DNA from: Onthophagus taurus
Lineage: Eukaryota > Arthropoda > Insecta > Coleoptera > Scarabaeidae
Length of the DNA stretch: 64,000 nucleotides
Assembly (NCBI RefSeq): GCF_036711975.1
Contig: NC_091967.1
Coordinates: 20,336,001 to 20,400,000, forward strand
Direction of reading: 5' to 3'
The stretch's first letter is position 1. Each line of letters starts with the position of its first letter. This document shows, piece by piece, positions 42,790 to 53,206 of the stretch. Below the pieces are notes generated by a model. It saw nothing but the letters and a program-made list of their open reading frames with translations. It was not told the DNA's origin and ran no database searches. The position numbers were made by a program, and so were the translations under genes.

Positions 42790-43235
42790 ATAGTACAGAA
42801 TGTTTTGCTAATTTAAACGATTTCTTAGCAACCAATAATATCGTATTCGACCAGAATATTTTCCCCCTACTTGCAATAATTTAAGTTGGGTTGAAAATCC
42901 TTTTAATGATTGCAGTGGTGTGGATACCTTCCCAATTAAGGAAAGAGAACAACTTATAGATATACGTACCGACACCACATTAAAATCTACATTTGCATAT
43001 GATGGCATTGGTCCATTTTGGATAAAATTATTGGATGAATATCCGGAAATTTCCAAACGCGCTCTAAAAGAATCGTAACAACCTATCTCTTTGAGAAATC
43101 CTTTTCCACATACGTCGCTACAAAAACGAAGTGCAGAAATCGACTTGGTGCTGAAAATGATATGCGTCTCCAATCAACATCGATTCATCAAGATATTGAT
43201 AAATTGTGCAGTAATAAATATGCACAATAAAGTCT
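42790..43235 (+). pseudogene. hAT transposase C-terminal part
   Basis: The frame reads WVENPFNDCSGVDTFPIKER, then FAYDGIGPFWIKLLDEYPEI and LKMICVSNQHRF, matching the C-terminal dimerisation/catalytic-Glu segment of the same family (NPF, FW, EYP). Contains a stop (ES*QPISL) in the conserved LLPF region. Confidence 0.8.
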
Positions 43236-43463
43236 TTATCTATTATATGTCATAAGACGTATTTATATTTTATAAGGAATATTTATCTTTTTGTCTGAAT
43301 AAACACAAGTTACTCTTGTATAGAGTTTTTACAATGAAGGAAGAGATGCGTCTTGTTCACAACATGTAATATGTAATTATAATACAACACATCAATCCCT
43401 AAAATCAAATCTGGGTGTTACAGTACGAAGGGTTGAAGAGTTGACAAAGGTTGAAGAACACTG

Positions 43464-43471
43464 CTCTAGAT
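43464..43471. repeat. 8-bp target duplication, right (CTCTAGAT)
   Basis: Right partner of 41591-41598. Confidence 0.8.
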
Positions 43472-43663
43472 CATTCATTAAACAGCATATTTATGTGCTT
43501 CTATAAGTACTATAAATATTGCGATGAAATACTGTTTGTTATGTCATATTCTGCTAATATGTGAAAGATGATATAAATATGCGAAGAATCTTAAAAAAAC
43601 AGTTTCAAGCTATTATCAGTTTGAAGTTATCAAGTTTGTTTCTACTTTAACATTAAACAAGGT

Positions 43664-43905
43664 TTGTACAAAATGATGTCAAATATTTGGGTATCCACCT
43701 GGATCACCATCTGACTTGGAAAAAACATATATGGACCAAGTAGCTTCAACTAGGAATGTTATATAGAAAAATCTACTGGTTTATAAACAGGAACTCAAAT
43801 TGCTCAGCGAATTTTCAATTACCCAATAAAGCTGGAAGTCTATCCAAATCGATTTGCAAAAAAAAAACCTTTTACACCGGAAAAACCATTAAAAGACTGA
43901 AGCGA
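43664..43905 (+). pseudogene. Jockey-type LINE fragment
   Basis: Reads NDVKYLGIHLDHHLTWKKHI and, in part, YRKIYWFINRNSNCS. This is the segment after YADD in Jockey-clade reverse transcriptases (VKYLGxxLDxxLTWKxHI). Confidence 0.75.
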
Positions 43906-43939
43906 AAAGATTTATAAGACAATCATAAAAATATACTTT

Positions 43940-44235
43940 TATCTATTAAGGTTCGTTCCCCATCATATAATAACGTCCTGATTTTGAAAGATGGCAATGA
44001 TGTTGCTTCTCAAGATGGAAATAAACATACAAGGGCTGAAGTAAGTGAGTTTTAATCTGAAACCGATTGGTCCTCAAGGAAGTGTGCTCATCTGTCCACA
44101 CGGTAATGCGCTTCTTATTATTTTTGTAAACAGTGGTTGAAAGAGAATGTAAGGCTCCAAGTATTTCAGAAACATTGGGAACAAATCTGTGATAAAAATT
44201 GATCATTCCAAGAAATCTGGACTTTTTAGATTTTG
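43940..44235 (-). pseudogene. Gypsy-type pol fragment (RT/RNase H junction)
   Basis: The minus strand gives MINFYHRFVPNVSEILGALH, then WTDEH...LRTNRFQIKTHL, the connection between reverse transcriptase and RNase H of gypsy elements. Confidence 0.8.
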
Positions 44236-44369
44236 AGGTTGAGGAAAATTTATATATTGCGTTAATTTTTGATTGAATTGGACGAGACTCTTTGGAAGAT
44301 ATATGAAGGGTTAAAAAATCTATTTAACTTAACAAACAAATTATTACGCTACACAGGCTATCGGAGGAC

Positions 44370-44905
44370 ACGGAGCTTTAGGAAGTTATTTGAAAAAAAT
44401 AACGATAATAGAGTCGAGTGAGTGTTGGTATGGACGTGGAATTGACGATACGCCAGAACACACAATCTTTTATTATAAAAAATTTCCTGCTTTGTGTGAG
44501 AATACCGAGCAAAGGATAGGGAAGTCAATTAACATTGATACTATTGCGGAGACCCTTCTGGAGACGGAGGAGATGGGAAAGGCGATTGTGGAGCTGCTAA
44601 GTGTAATGATGAGGACGCAGGAAGAAGATGAGAGGACACCAATGGGTTGACAGAATAGAGAAAAACAATTGTCAACTGTTTCGCAGGCAGCCTGAAGTAA
44701 TGCTAAGCGATCCCAGGCAGCCTAAAGTCTAGAAGTGACAGAATGAGCTGGAGTTTTTAGTGCGGTAGGCCTGGCCAACAACATCTAGGCCAGGAGAGTC
44801 CAATACTCCCGGTCGGATCTTTTCCAGGCGCCATATCCGATCGGGGCTCAGTGATAAAGATTTTCTCCTCCTCCAAAAATTTTCTCCCTTGGGTTGGGTT
44901 TCGTT
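44370..44905 (+). pseudogene. 3' end of an R1-type LINE
   Basis: Frame 44390-44650 has CWYGRGIDDTPEHTIFYYKK, with the C...DTxEHTxF finger, followed by helical sequence to MMRTQEEDERTPMG, the usual R1-type C-terminus. The following 250 bp (CCAATACTCCCGGTCGGATC and so on) looks like its 3' UTR. It interrupts the minus-strand gypsy fragments on either side. Confidence 0.75.
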
Positions 44906-45011
44906 ATGTAATATACTAGTAAACGTACTTAAGGTTTAATTGGGCGTCATTAGTAATTGTATACATCAACTACATTTCATATTTTATATATACATCAACT
45001 AAATAAATTAG

Positions 45012-45350
45012 TTAATGTATGCAGTGACTAGAATGTATACATTTACGGAATGAATGCTTTAACTGTAACATATACATTTCAATCAAGTTGTATAATGCTT
45101 TTACCACATACCACATATTGAGGTTAAGGATGAAATGTTTGAGCTGCATTTTTAACCCAAATGTCATTCTAGTGAATTCATAGGGACCGAATGGGGTAAT
45201 GATAGCAGCTTTGACCATGAAGATTCAAAGTGAAGTCTTGTAAACGAGGTAATGGGTATTTGTTGGGTACCGTTACTAAATTTAACTGTGGATAGTCGCC
45301 ACAAGGACGCTAGTCTTGACAATCTTTTTTAGGTACCATGTGTAATAATA
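45012..45350 (-). pseudogene. Gypsy-type reverse transcriptase fragment
   Basis: The minus strand has GDYPQLNLVTVPNKYPLPRL (near 45290) and AAIITPFGPYEFTRMTFGLK (near 45200), the classic gypsy RT motifs (DYRxLNxxT, TPFGxYEFxxMPFGL). Same element as 43940-44235, split by the R1-type insertion. Confidence 0.85.
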
Positions 45351-45374
45351 AAGAAGAAGAAGATGAGCTACAAA

Positions 45375-45730
45375 TACCGAGTGCTACCATATCATCGAAT
45401 TGGTGAGTGCGTCAGACAGATGCTACAGAGCATTTTTGTGCCAACAAGACGAAGTAATCGTTTATACAACTCGTACAACGATGAAGATTTACAAACACTA
45501 TTTTCAAGACCGTGTGATTTTCCAATTTAGCAATTTGAACTCACCGGCCAGATCGCCAGATTTGACGGCGAAAGGTTTCTTTCTATAAAAATTTTTGAAA
45601 ACTAAGTTGAAAAAATTGCCAATTCAGAGGCAGATGTTTTGGGAGCAACAATTCAGACTGTAGTAAAACGAGCACAAAATGTGCATCAACTCAGGAAAAG
45701 GTCAAATAATTTTTTCAAATTAATGTAATC
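45375..45730 (+). pseudogene. Tc1/mariner-type transposase C-terminal scrap
   Basis: Around 45530 the + strand reads NLNSPARSPDLTAKGFFL, matching the PARSPDLTPxDFFLW block of the DDE domain. In another frame it ends with VVKRAQNVHQLRKRSNNF. No terminal repeats recognised. Confidence 0.65.
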
Positions 45731-45894
45731 AATTTCACTCCTTCAAATAAACTTTCCATGAAAAAAGAGAAGTATTTTTTTTTCATTATATCGAAATGGC
45801 AGCCAATTCACATTATGACAAAACTATTCAACCAACGAATACCTTAAATCTGTCTCTACAAGGCAATATCATCTACATTTTCAAAATTTTAAGA

Positions 45895-46310
45895 AAGCCG
45901 AGTCATGCCGAGAGGGTTTGGTACCTCGAGCTGTAATCTAATCCATGACATAGTGGTTAAAGATGAGATCATCTATCTGGGCACAAAAATAACATAGATG
46001 CGGCTCAGAGCAAGAAATAAGGAGAAGAATCAGAACGGTGGAAACATCACCGTATCCTCAAAGAAACTAAAATTAGACTTCTGAAATCTTTACTGTTTCC
46101 TATTGCAACATATGGCTCAAAATCCTGGATGCTACATGGTGAAAGAGTGTTAAAGCTTTTAAAATGTTATGTTACTACTGCATCCATTCTAGAAGAACTA
46201 AAAATAATAAGATAACAAGAGATTACTACCAAAGATCCAGCGGTATGGCAAAACCCACGATACAAGTTAAGGTTGATGGCAAAAGATGAAGAGGCAACTC
46301 ACTGGAGAGA
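45895..46310 (+). pseudogene. Endonuclease-RT LINE C-terminal fragment
   Basis: EIIYLGTKIT, then KLKLDF*NLYCFLLQHMAQ (from LL..FPIATYGSxSW in a second frame), then a basic tail. This is the region after the RT thumb. Confidence 0.6.
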
Positions 46311-46494
46311 TATTTAGACTAAGTAAAGGATTTGGTATAGATATCGGTTTGCCAAGTGATGCCTACTATAGAAAACAGAGAGGCAAGGCAAAGGGTCACC
46401 ACACAACCTCCATGAATGAGTCACGACGTCTGAAATCGGACAACGACTGAAGAGAGAGAGGGAGAGAGAGATATGATTTGTAAAATAAAATATA

Positions 46495-47327
46495 CAGGTG
46501 TTCAAAAAGTTCCCGTACTTTTTTTAGACGTTGTTTGTTCCGATGATTTCATGTAATTTTGACCCTATATACTGTTTTCATTTTTTTTAATTTTGTACCA
46601 CTTCTGTTAGCTGCACAAATCGGGAATGTAAAGTGCCGAAGTGGGTCTAGGATGCCCTCAAACGTTACAAGGAGTCTGAAACTGCTGAACGTCCTCAGAC
46701 AGGTTGTTCAATCACCGTTACGACTCCGAAGAATGTGCAGAAGGTCCATTGTTGCGGTCAACGCAACCAAGAGCGTTCGATCAGGAAAATCGAAGGGAAC
46801 TTATCGTTAGTACCGGTAAAACTTGGAACATCAGAAGAAAATTAAAGCTTCGAAGCTACAAGGTCGGTCGTCAACACTTCCTCAACGATAAAATGAAGCT
46901 GAAGAGAATGTAAAATCTCCGAATGATTAGCCTCATCGCTGGTGCTCGTTTATCAAAACTTTCTCTTCACTGATGAGAATATTTTCACGATCGACTTGCT
47001 CTGCAACCAATACCATTGGTTTTCATTGATCGCAACGTCATGATCAACACCGTCAGCCATCAACAGCAAGTTTTATGAGACGTTTTCATTTTTTAACAAG
47101 ACTGAGCGCCGTCACATTCGACTAAATGCAGTTTCCAGACTATTAGGGTAGCGACGTTTGATTCACCCTCAACCCAATGGATTACTCAATTTGGTCCATC
47201 TTGGAGCAAAAAAATCTCAGGAACATGATATGTCACCGTAGAAGCACTCAAAACGGTTCTGAAACGCGCCTGGGACGAGATTACGGTAGAAATGTAGAAA
47301 TTTTGACGAGAACTTTTTGAACACCAG
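46495..47327 (+). mobile_element. Deleted mariner-like element (833 bp)
   Basis: The ends are CAGGTGTTCAAAAAGTTCCC and the inverse of CTGGTGTTCAAAAAGTTCTC, each flanked by TA (46493-46494, 47328-47329). The interior is a transposase remnant, including FTDENIFTID near 46975 (DE of the catalytic domain) and ALKTVLKRAWDEI near 47250, with internal deletions and stops. Confidence 0.87.
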
Positions 47328-47426
47328 TAATTATGTTACTAAAAAAATGGACAAAATTTAGAATGAATCTGAATTCACTTCAAATGATTTTTTAACATAA
47401 CCAAAATATTAAATTTTAAATCTTAC

Positions 47427-47489
47427 TACTATAGTTTTCCTTTAAAGCTTGTTGCAGGAGAGTTTTACGACTTTGAGCAGTTCCTTTTC
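47427..47489 (-). CDS. Unrecognised five-exon gene, exon 4
   Basis: Acceptor TTATTCCTAG, then 63 bp coding RKGTAQSRKTLLQQALKENY with a terminal Ser, ending at A|GTAAGA (phase 1 to phase 1). If the donor is skipped, the frame continues S-K-I and stops at ~47414, giving a shorter alternative C-terminus. Confidence 0.65.
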
Positions 47490-47546
47490 CTAGGAATAAA
47501 TATTAAAGTTAATAAATCATTTGAAAAAGGATTAAGAATAACTTAC

Positions 47547-48369
47547 TATATTCCATAGGATCAACTCCTATTAAACTAAAAATACGTTGAGGAAAATTGT
47601 AGCTGTCTCTAACTCTCCTCGTTTTCTCAACATCCTTTTCCTTATCTTGTTGATCTGCTCCATCATCTATCGTTACCTTCGGTAAAATCTCAATATTTTC
47701 TTCAACTTTGATTTGTGATGAAGCAACTTTTGAGACTTTCGCAGATGGTTTCTTCCAACTTTCCATAATATCTTTACTTTTCCATGAACTCTCAATATTT
47801 TTTTGTTCATCCTCCTTTAATTTTATAAGATTTTTGGCCGTTTCATTAAGACTTTTTAATAGCTGCTCATTTATATCGTCTCTTATACATTTGTAATCAA
47901 CCAAATTATCGGCGCATTCACAAGGCTGATCGTTACTTTCATTTATATAATTTAAAATTGTATCAGAATTAGATAGTTCATCAACTGTTGGTTCACTTTT
48001 TTCATCTAAGTTTGTTGTAGACTCATTTGTTGTTGTAAAATTAGCCCCAACAATAGTTTCTTCCGTGTTAGCTGGTGTGGGTGAGATGTTGAAGGTATTG
48101 CTGTCAATGCTTTTTTCTTCGATTTCGGGTTCAGGTAAAGTTTTAATAGGTATGGGGATTTCTATTAAAACAGGTTTTGGTTTAGATTTTTTGTGTTTTA
48201 ATAACGATTGGTCTGATTCGGTTGAAACTTTTTCTAAGGGTTTTCCCAACATGTTTAGACATGGTGGATCAAATTCATCTAATTCAGATAAATGGTCACT
48301 GTCGGAAGATTCAACATCAATGAATTTCGGATATTGGCAATATTTACAAGAAATTGTACCAGCATTCAT
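47547..48369 (-). CDS. Unrecognised five-exon gene, exon 3
   Basis: The acceptor AATAAG lies directly before ATG (48369), and the donor ATATA|GTAAGT lies at 47546 in phase 1. It encodes ~274 residues. There is a C-x2-C near the start (ISCKYCQYPKFI), followed by a long acidic, Ser/Thr/Asn-rich and probably disordered stretch. A Lys/Glu helical segment follows (KSLNETAKNLIKLKEDEQKN). It ends RIFSLIGVDPMEY, which looks like the most conserved patch. I do not recognise a family. The genomic ATG is internal because exon 2 joins in frame. Confidence 0.7.
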
Positions 48370-48424
48370 CTTATTAAAAAAAGAACTTTATTAAATTAAT
48401 CGTTTTATGAATTATGTTTCTTAC

Positions 48425-48652
48425 AGCCGCTTTATCGAGGTGTTTCTCTTTTAAGAGATGTAAAGCTCGCACCCATGACGATTCTTCACTTTCCTCTTGT
48501 TCCGTTTGGCATTCTTTATCTCGTTTATTTCTCTGTGCGTCCATAATGGTACAATTAACCGGTTGAATTTCTGGATGGCTTTCAATTAAGTTCCAAAATT
48601 CAAGGCATTTTTCATTACGTTGATTAAAACCTCTATTTTCAAAGGTAAATAT
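48425..48652 (-). CDS. Unrecognised five-exon gene, exon 2
   Basis: Acceptor AATTTTAG, donor GCT|GTAAGA, 228 bp, phase 0 on both sides. It encodes IFTFENRGFNQRNEKCLEFW, then acidic sequence, then WVRALHLLKEKHLDKAA. Introns on both sides are short (59 and 55 bp). Confidence 0.75.
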
Positions 48653-48711
48653 CTAAAATTTGTTGATGAATACTTGAAATTGTTTCTTAGTAATATTTTT
48701 ATCTACATTAC

Positions 48712-48933
48712 CTTTAAAACAGACTCACATGACTTAATACTATCAACTTTCTCTGTAATCGAAGTTGTTATCTCAGAACTTGTATAAGATGAATCCGTTT
48801 CTGTATTTTGATCAGCTTCAATATGAGGCAGAAATGAATCGGAAAAGCTTTTTGCATTATTCGTGTTCTCCTTTTGCCGGAGATAATTTATACTTTCCAC
48901 ATTTTCTACTATCAATTTACTCGTAGAATTCAT
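48712..48933 (-). CDS. Unrecognised five-exon gene, exon 1
   Basis: ATG at 48933 opens MNSTSKLIVENVESINYLRQ. Donor AAG|GTAATG at 48711, phase 0. 74 codons, Ser/Thr/Glu-rich with no signal peptide. The total model is ~610 aa, cytosolic or nuclear by composition. It starts 310 bp from the oppositely oriented mS38 gene. Confidence 0.7.
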
Positions 48934-49243
48934 CGTAGAATCACGTAGAATTAATGGAGTAATTATTTGCGTAAAATTGAAACTTCAAAATATTTTTTGA
49001 CAGTTATAGCGCCATCTATGAATAATTTTCTAAACTATCAAAAAATTTTGTACTAATAATTTAAATAAATTATTTATATAACATTATTTTTAAATTAATA
49101 GAGGTATATCATTAAAGCTATACTTAATTTGAATAATTTTAATCTATAATAGCATATTAAAAGCGCCATCTAAAATAAATTAATGCAATGACAGCTAACA
49201 TAACCTTTAAAAAATATGACATAACCTTAAAAACTCGAACGAA
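48934..49243. promoter_or_regulatory. Shared intergenic region of head-to-head gene pair
   Basis: The 310 bp between the start codons of the minus-strand gene and mS38 must hold both promoters. No TATA box is obvious amid general AT-richness. Co-regulation is inference. Confidence 0.5.
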
Positions 49244-49286
49244 ATGGCAAGTTTATTAAAAATATTACGTTTAAGTACTTTCAAAG
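49244..49286 (+). CDS. AURKAIP1: Mitochondrial ribosomal protein mS38, exon 1
   Basis: ATG at 49244 opens MASLLKILRLSTFK, a basic, hydrophobic leader as expected of a mitochondrial targeting peptide. Donor G|GTAACA, phase 1. The intron is 51 bp. Confidence 0.85.
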
Positions 49287-49337
49287 GTAACAATTTCAAC
49301 GGTATTTAACCTGTTTATTAACTAATTTTTCTTTTAG

Positions 49338-49672
49338 GTCAAATTTTACCAATTTTTCGTAATTTAACAACCCAACCTAACATTCACATCAAAACACCTC
49401 CCTTAACACTAACAAGCCTTATAAATCCATGGATTATACAAAAAGAAGAAAAAATCAGACTTCCCGTGTTAAATAATAACCAAATAAACCTCCCAAGTGG
49501 AATGTTTTATATTCCAAAGATTGATAAAAATGTTCAAGATGAAATCGATGAACCAAGTAAAAATTTTAATGATGAGATACAAGCAGCTAGATTGATTATA
49601 ATTCGAAGAAAGAAGATGAGAAAACATAAGTTGCAAAAATTAAGGAAGAAAATGAGATTTGAGTGGGCTAAA
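49338..49672 (+). CDS. AURKAIP1: Mitochondrial ribosomal protein mS38, exon 2
   Basis: mS38 (Aurora kinase A-interacting protein 1 in mammals) is a component of the mitochondrial small ribosomal subunit. The diagnostic conserved C-terminal block begins here: IIIRRKKMRKHKLQKLRKKM followed by RFEWAKV. The exon continues the leader (GQILPIFRNLTTQP) and carries the variable middle, with LPSGMFYIPKIDK before the conserved block. Donor AAA|GTAAAT, phase 0. Reading on without splicing would stop after VNNKID, so the third exon is required. Confidence 0.9.
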
Positions 49673-49735
49673 GTAAATAATAAAATTGATTAAGTTTCGT
49701 TTTTGATGTTTATATTTGTATTTGGGATGTTTTAG

Positions 49736-49912
49736 GTGAGACAAAAACGCGAATTGAAAAAGGAAAAGGAATTTCAAGCTGTGCTTATACAAAAATGTAA
49801 AGAGGCGGATGCTTTCTCTGCTGAAAGTTATGTTCAATCACGTATTGATAAATTAAATGAATTAATTGCTTTTGATGCAAAAAAAATGTTATCAAATAGA
49901 GATAGAAAATAA
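49736..49912 (+). CDS. AURKAIP1: Mitochondrial ribosomal protein mS38, exon 3
   Basis: Acceptor GATGTTTTAG, then VRQKRELKKEKEFQAVLIQK, then CKEADAFSAESYVQSRIDKL to TAA at 49910. This is the K/E-rich tail of the family (RxxKKExxFxxxLxxxKEAExFxAExYV). The total is 184 aa. The stop overlaps an AATAAA. The final bases and 3' flank are duplicated at ~60757-60903. Confidence 0.9.
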   Translation: MRQKRELKKEKEFQAVLIQKCKEADAFSAESYVQSRIDKLNELIAFDAKKMLSNRDRK

Positions 49913-50040
49913 ATAAACACCTAATAAATAGTATTTAAGGAGTGTTTTTCTTTACAAAATTTTGAACATAAATATTATTTGACAAAAAGGTTTTAATTTT
50001 TAACTCTTGTAAATAAACAAATTAATGTTGGATCTTAATA
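49895..50040 (+). repeat. Direct repeat of 60757-60903 (mS38 tail plus neighbour's 3' end)
   Basis: The mS38 end (ATAGAAAATAA...AAAC.CC) and the following CTTTACAAAATTTTGAACAT...GTAAATAAACAAATTAATGT align with 60757-60903 at ~85%. On the minus strand the second half encodes a dead copy of DPTLIRLFTRVKN-stop, the end of the gene at 60860. Confidence 0.8.
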
Positions 50041-50079
50041 TAAGTATTTTGTGTACTGAAGCAGGAATGTAGTACCATT

Positions 50080-50480
50080 TATATAGCTCTACATAAAGTT
50101 CTGCTGTTTTATATGTTTGAATTTTTTGGAGAATTATGGAAAACCTTTTAATTAAATCCTCCTCTACTCCTGTAATATCTACTGTTCAAGCAGGATTAGA
50201 AAAGAATCTTCTAGCAGTGTTACCATAGTTGGAGTTTCCAGTACCTTGTTAAGGCTTATCAACAATTATACCTACTTCATCTCTAAATCGCTCTTGTACT
50301 TGTTTTTTCTTAGTCTGTTTTTCAATCTTGTGTAAAGGATCAATGGCAGACCTTTTTTTAAATAAAAGATTGTACGGGATTTAAAGAACCAACTCCATAA
50401 ATCTGATCCAAGGGTGTAAAGATGAGATACGAAATTTATATGTATCTACCCAAAATGGTCTTGCTCTTACCTTCTCCAGA
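50080..50480 (-). pseudogene. Unclassified transposon protein fragment
   Basis: Minus-strand reading gives ITGVEEDLIKRFSIILQKFK and, before it, KIEKQTKKKQVQERFRDEVG. I associate this pattern with a repeated, poorly annotated transposon protein of insects but cannot name the superfamily. It contains stops. Confidence 0.35.
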
Positions 50481-50880
50481 TTATTAATTTCCGTTCTGCT
50501 CATAGTCCTTGCAAAAATACAACATGACGTAATTGTCCTCTTTTACATTCACAACGAAATCTTTTGCTAATTACACTCCAATTAAAAAAACATATATATT
50601 TCTTTGAATAGGACAAAAACGGGCATGAGACTTTATTATCTTTTTTTTCTATATTATGCATAGCACAATTGTATAACACCTAGTAAATACATACTAATTA
50701 GTTACTTATTTTTAACACCAAATTAAACTTGATAATGTTTTGCAGCTTTTCCCAATGGTCCAGTCTGCTTTACCCATAATTGATAAATATTGTCATATTT
50801 TTACCGTTTTAAGACCGAAACACAAAAACGCTCACACTCCGATACGCGGAATATGGGTATTATTGTTTTTGTTATAATTC
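50481..50880. other. AT-rich spacer
   Basis: No feature recognised. Confidence 0.45.
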
Positions 50881-50949
50881 CGCACTATTGCTCTCGTTTG
50901 AATCGACTAGGTCACTAAATTGAATGGCTTCATCCTCTGAGGACGACGC

Positions 50950-51235
50950 AGGACATCCTCGTCGTCGAGAAGCTGGATGGCCTCGATGGTAAATTCCCTA
51001 GCCATCTTTATAGACTGGGTATTGTAGACTTTCCTGGATGTTCATGTGGTAATGAGGTAGGTGACATCAACCACCTGTTATTTAACTGCAATAGATACCA
51101 TAGCCAAACAGAGAGTTTTTTGCAAAATCTTCTGGATAGTGGCGTGCGACTACCGACATGCAACATATATATTATCGGGCTATTCCTCGCAAGCACTGGA
51201 ATTATATTCTAATCCTGTTCCTCTTTGACTAATAC
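50950..51235 (+). pseudogene. LINE C-terminal fragment
   Basis: Reads FPSHLYRLGIVDFPGCSCGN, then INHLLFNCNRYHSQTESF, the C-x-C-G...HLLFxC finger at the end of Jockey-superfamily ORF2. The upstream element is absent. Confidence 0.65.
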
Positions 51236-52117
51236 AATCCATTGAACATTAGATTACATTGAGTTGAGAAATTGTTGAATTTATTCGATGGCAAATGGGC
51301 ACAGGGCTGGAATAGCTTAATAATAAGGGAAAAAAAAGTTTTTGCACTTCGAACCAGTTTCTGAAGAAGGTTGCAACATGGCATCCGAAACGTCAAACCT
51401 TTTCTTAAAAGACTAGTGTTACTAGTTGTTCTAGTGTTAGTTCTATACTATCTAATTTTAGTTCACTTAACACCGACCGTGACAGCTTTCGTACTTATAT
51501 TCTTCTGAAAGAATTGCTAAAAAGTGAATAATATGGCAAATGACGCTGTGGAAATCTTTCTTGATATTCTTGTCGAGCATTTCCATTGCAAAAACCATAC
51601 ACGAAAATTATATCAGCATACTCTTCAGTGCTATAAGCGTACATTTTGAGTTTCTTCTTGTATGTAATAATTAAACCTTACAGCAAACTGACATATTACA
51701 ATGACAACTTTGTTTTTGTTGAATGTTTGATTTTACTGACTATTAATAAATTCGCTGCAGAAAACTTTAAAGTGTTATAATTTCGTAAATAATTGAAATA
51801 AGACATATGTTCATTAACATTTTTTTATGTCAAAATTTGATGGTGAGGTAATAAATCACCTTGTATAACATATTCAAAATTTTGTCATAGTTGTGCTCAA
51901 AACTTTTACTACAAATATCTCAAAGATTGTCCAATGAGCAACAAATCTTTTTGTTTCATATATTAATTTTCGTTTACAGTTCTTTCGCTTTATCGTTTTG
52001 TTACGATTATCTCGATTATACTGTTAACAAATTAAAATTCAGCTTTATATATAAATAGTAAAAACATTATGATGATTTCAATAATCTAAGAATTGGTTTT
52101 ATTAATATTTTATTAAA
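51236..52117. other. AT-rich spacer downstream of the receptor gene
   Basis: Contains a short CTAGTGTTACTAGTTGTTCT block near 51410-51440 related to the 18205-18600 repeat. Nothing else recognised. Confidence 0.45.
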
Positions 52118-52411
52118 CTATTGATTGACCAAGTTATTTAAAAACGGCTGTAATACAGCTAAAATCAAAGAAATCGTAAATGTTGCAAATATAAATAAAA
52201 TGTTATTAGAAATGTTATAATCAATACAATTTATTTTATATTTAGGACGATAGAAACGAGCACTTTGAAAAATATTTTTTCTATGATGGTTAATTTTTTG
52301 TAAATCGTCCATTTTCGATTTTTCCTGAGAAACTTTATAAAAATGTAATAAAAGTCTGTTCCCCAATGAAATTGTTTTCGTCGCATTATAAACATATAAC
52401 AACAGAATGCT
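52118..52411 (-). CDS. Gustatory-receptor-like 7TM gene 1, exon 2
   Basis: The acceptor TATTTTTTTAG ends at 52412. The exon encodes SILLLYVYNATKTISLGNRL, a polar linker, and ends with a last membrane helix, ILFIFATFTISLILAVLQPF. In insect gustatory receptors this position carries the TYxxxxxQF signature; here TFTISLILAVLQPF is a degenerate version. Stop at 52118. Confidence 0.75.
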   Translation of the reverse strand, partial: SILLLYVYNATKTISLGNRLLLHFYKVSQEKSKMDDLQKINHHRKNIFQSARFYRPKYKINCIDYNISNNILFIFATFTISLILAVLQPFLNNLVNQ

Positions 52412-52465
52412 CTAAAAAAATAGTTTGTTAGCTTTTATAAATATATCAATATCCCTATTACTCAC

Positions 52466-53206
52466 AACTCTTAGAATAAGTGTTAAGCTGTATTTTATTT
52501 TATTTTCGCTAGTAGTAGTGAACAAAATTAAGGAGAAAATAAAATAGACCGAAATCGAACAATCACACACAAAAACCATCAGCATTTGCCCTCCAAATAT
52601 AGTGTTGAATTTTACGACAATTTCATACATAACTGTATATAATGCAACAAAATCTTTGATTTCTAATAATTCTTCTTTTGAAATACTCTCCAATTCTTTG
52701 AATCTCCAATAAATACTTTCCGTAGCGTAAATGATCGTCGATCCTATTAAAAATTGTTGTATACCTGGGTAATTATCCCACGTCGGATAATAGCTTATTA
52801 CAGATTCTAATATAAATATCAACCAAATGAATAAAAATAAACTTGATATCGTAATAAAGTTATTCTTTGAACCAATTACGGCTTCCATTTTAGTTAAACC
52901 ATTTAAAAAATCAACCCAAATTTTCGTTTTACTTACATTAAACTGGTAAATGAAGTAAATGTTTGCCGATAATGTTTGAGCCAATGTAATAATAATTATA
53001 TATTCGTAAGAACTATTATACACTATTTTTAGTTGTGTTAGATATTTCCACATAGTAATCAGTAAACATAAGATATTAACGATTGATACACCTTTAAAGA
53101 AATTTTTGTATATCACATCTTGTTTTTTTAATGAATACACTGGCAAAATACCACAGGCATTAAATACCAATTGAAAATACATAAACATTGATGTTGTTAT
53201 ACCCAT
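52466..53206 (-). CDS. Gustatory-receptor-like 7TM gene 1, exon 1
   Basis: ATG at 53206 opens MGITTSMFMYFQLVFNACGI, then LPVYSLKK, a typical receptor N-terminus (G-x-x-P entering helix 1). Several hydrophobic helices follow (VNILCLLITMW, YIIIITLAQTLSANIYFIY, FLFIWLIFILESVI), then a helical intracellular loop with KELESISKEELLEIKDFVAL, and two more helices. Donor GTT|GTGAGT in phase 0, 54-bp intron. The joined protein is 344 aa, somewhat short for the family (~370-450). Expected role: ligand-gated chemosensory channel in taste neurons; ligand unknown. The second receptor of the window (62544) shares start, layout and intron. Confidence 0.82.

Larger units (their letters stand above)
41599..43463 (+). 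mobile_element. hAT element, ZBED-like transposase, deleted
   Basis: The ends CAGTGTTCTTCAACC and the inverse of GGTTGAAGAACACTG are perfect 15-bp inverted repeats, with an 8-bp near-identical duplication outside. 1.87 kb, compared with the ~2.5-3 kb of full copies, so the middle of the gene is missing. It lies in the large last intron of the minus-strand gene. Confidence 0.9.

Noticed and set aside
47708-48394. Plus-strand frames of 62 and 109 codons
   Set aside because: Shadows of exon 3 of the minus-strand gene, which has phase-matched splice sites.
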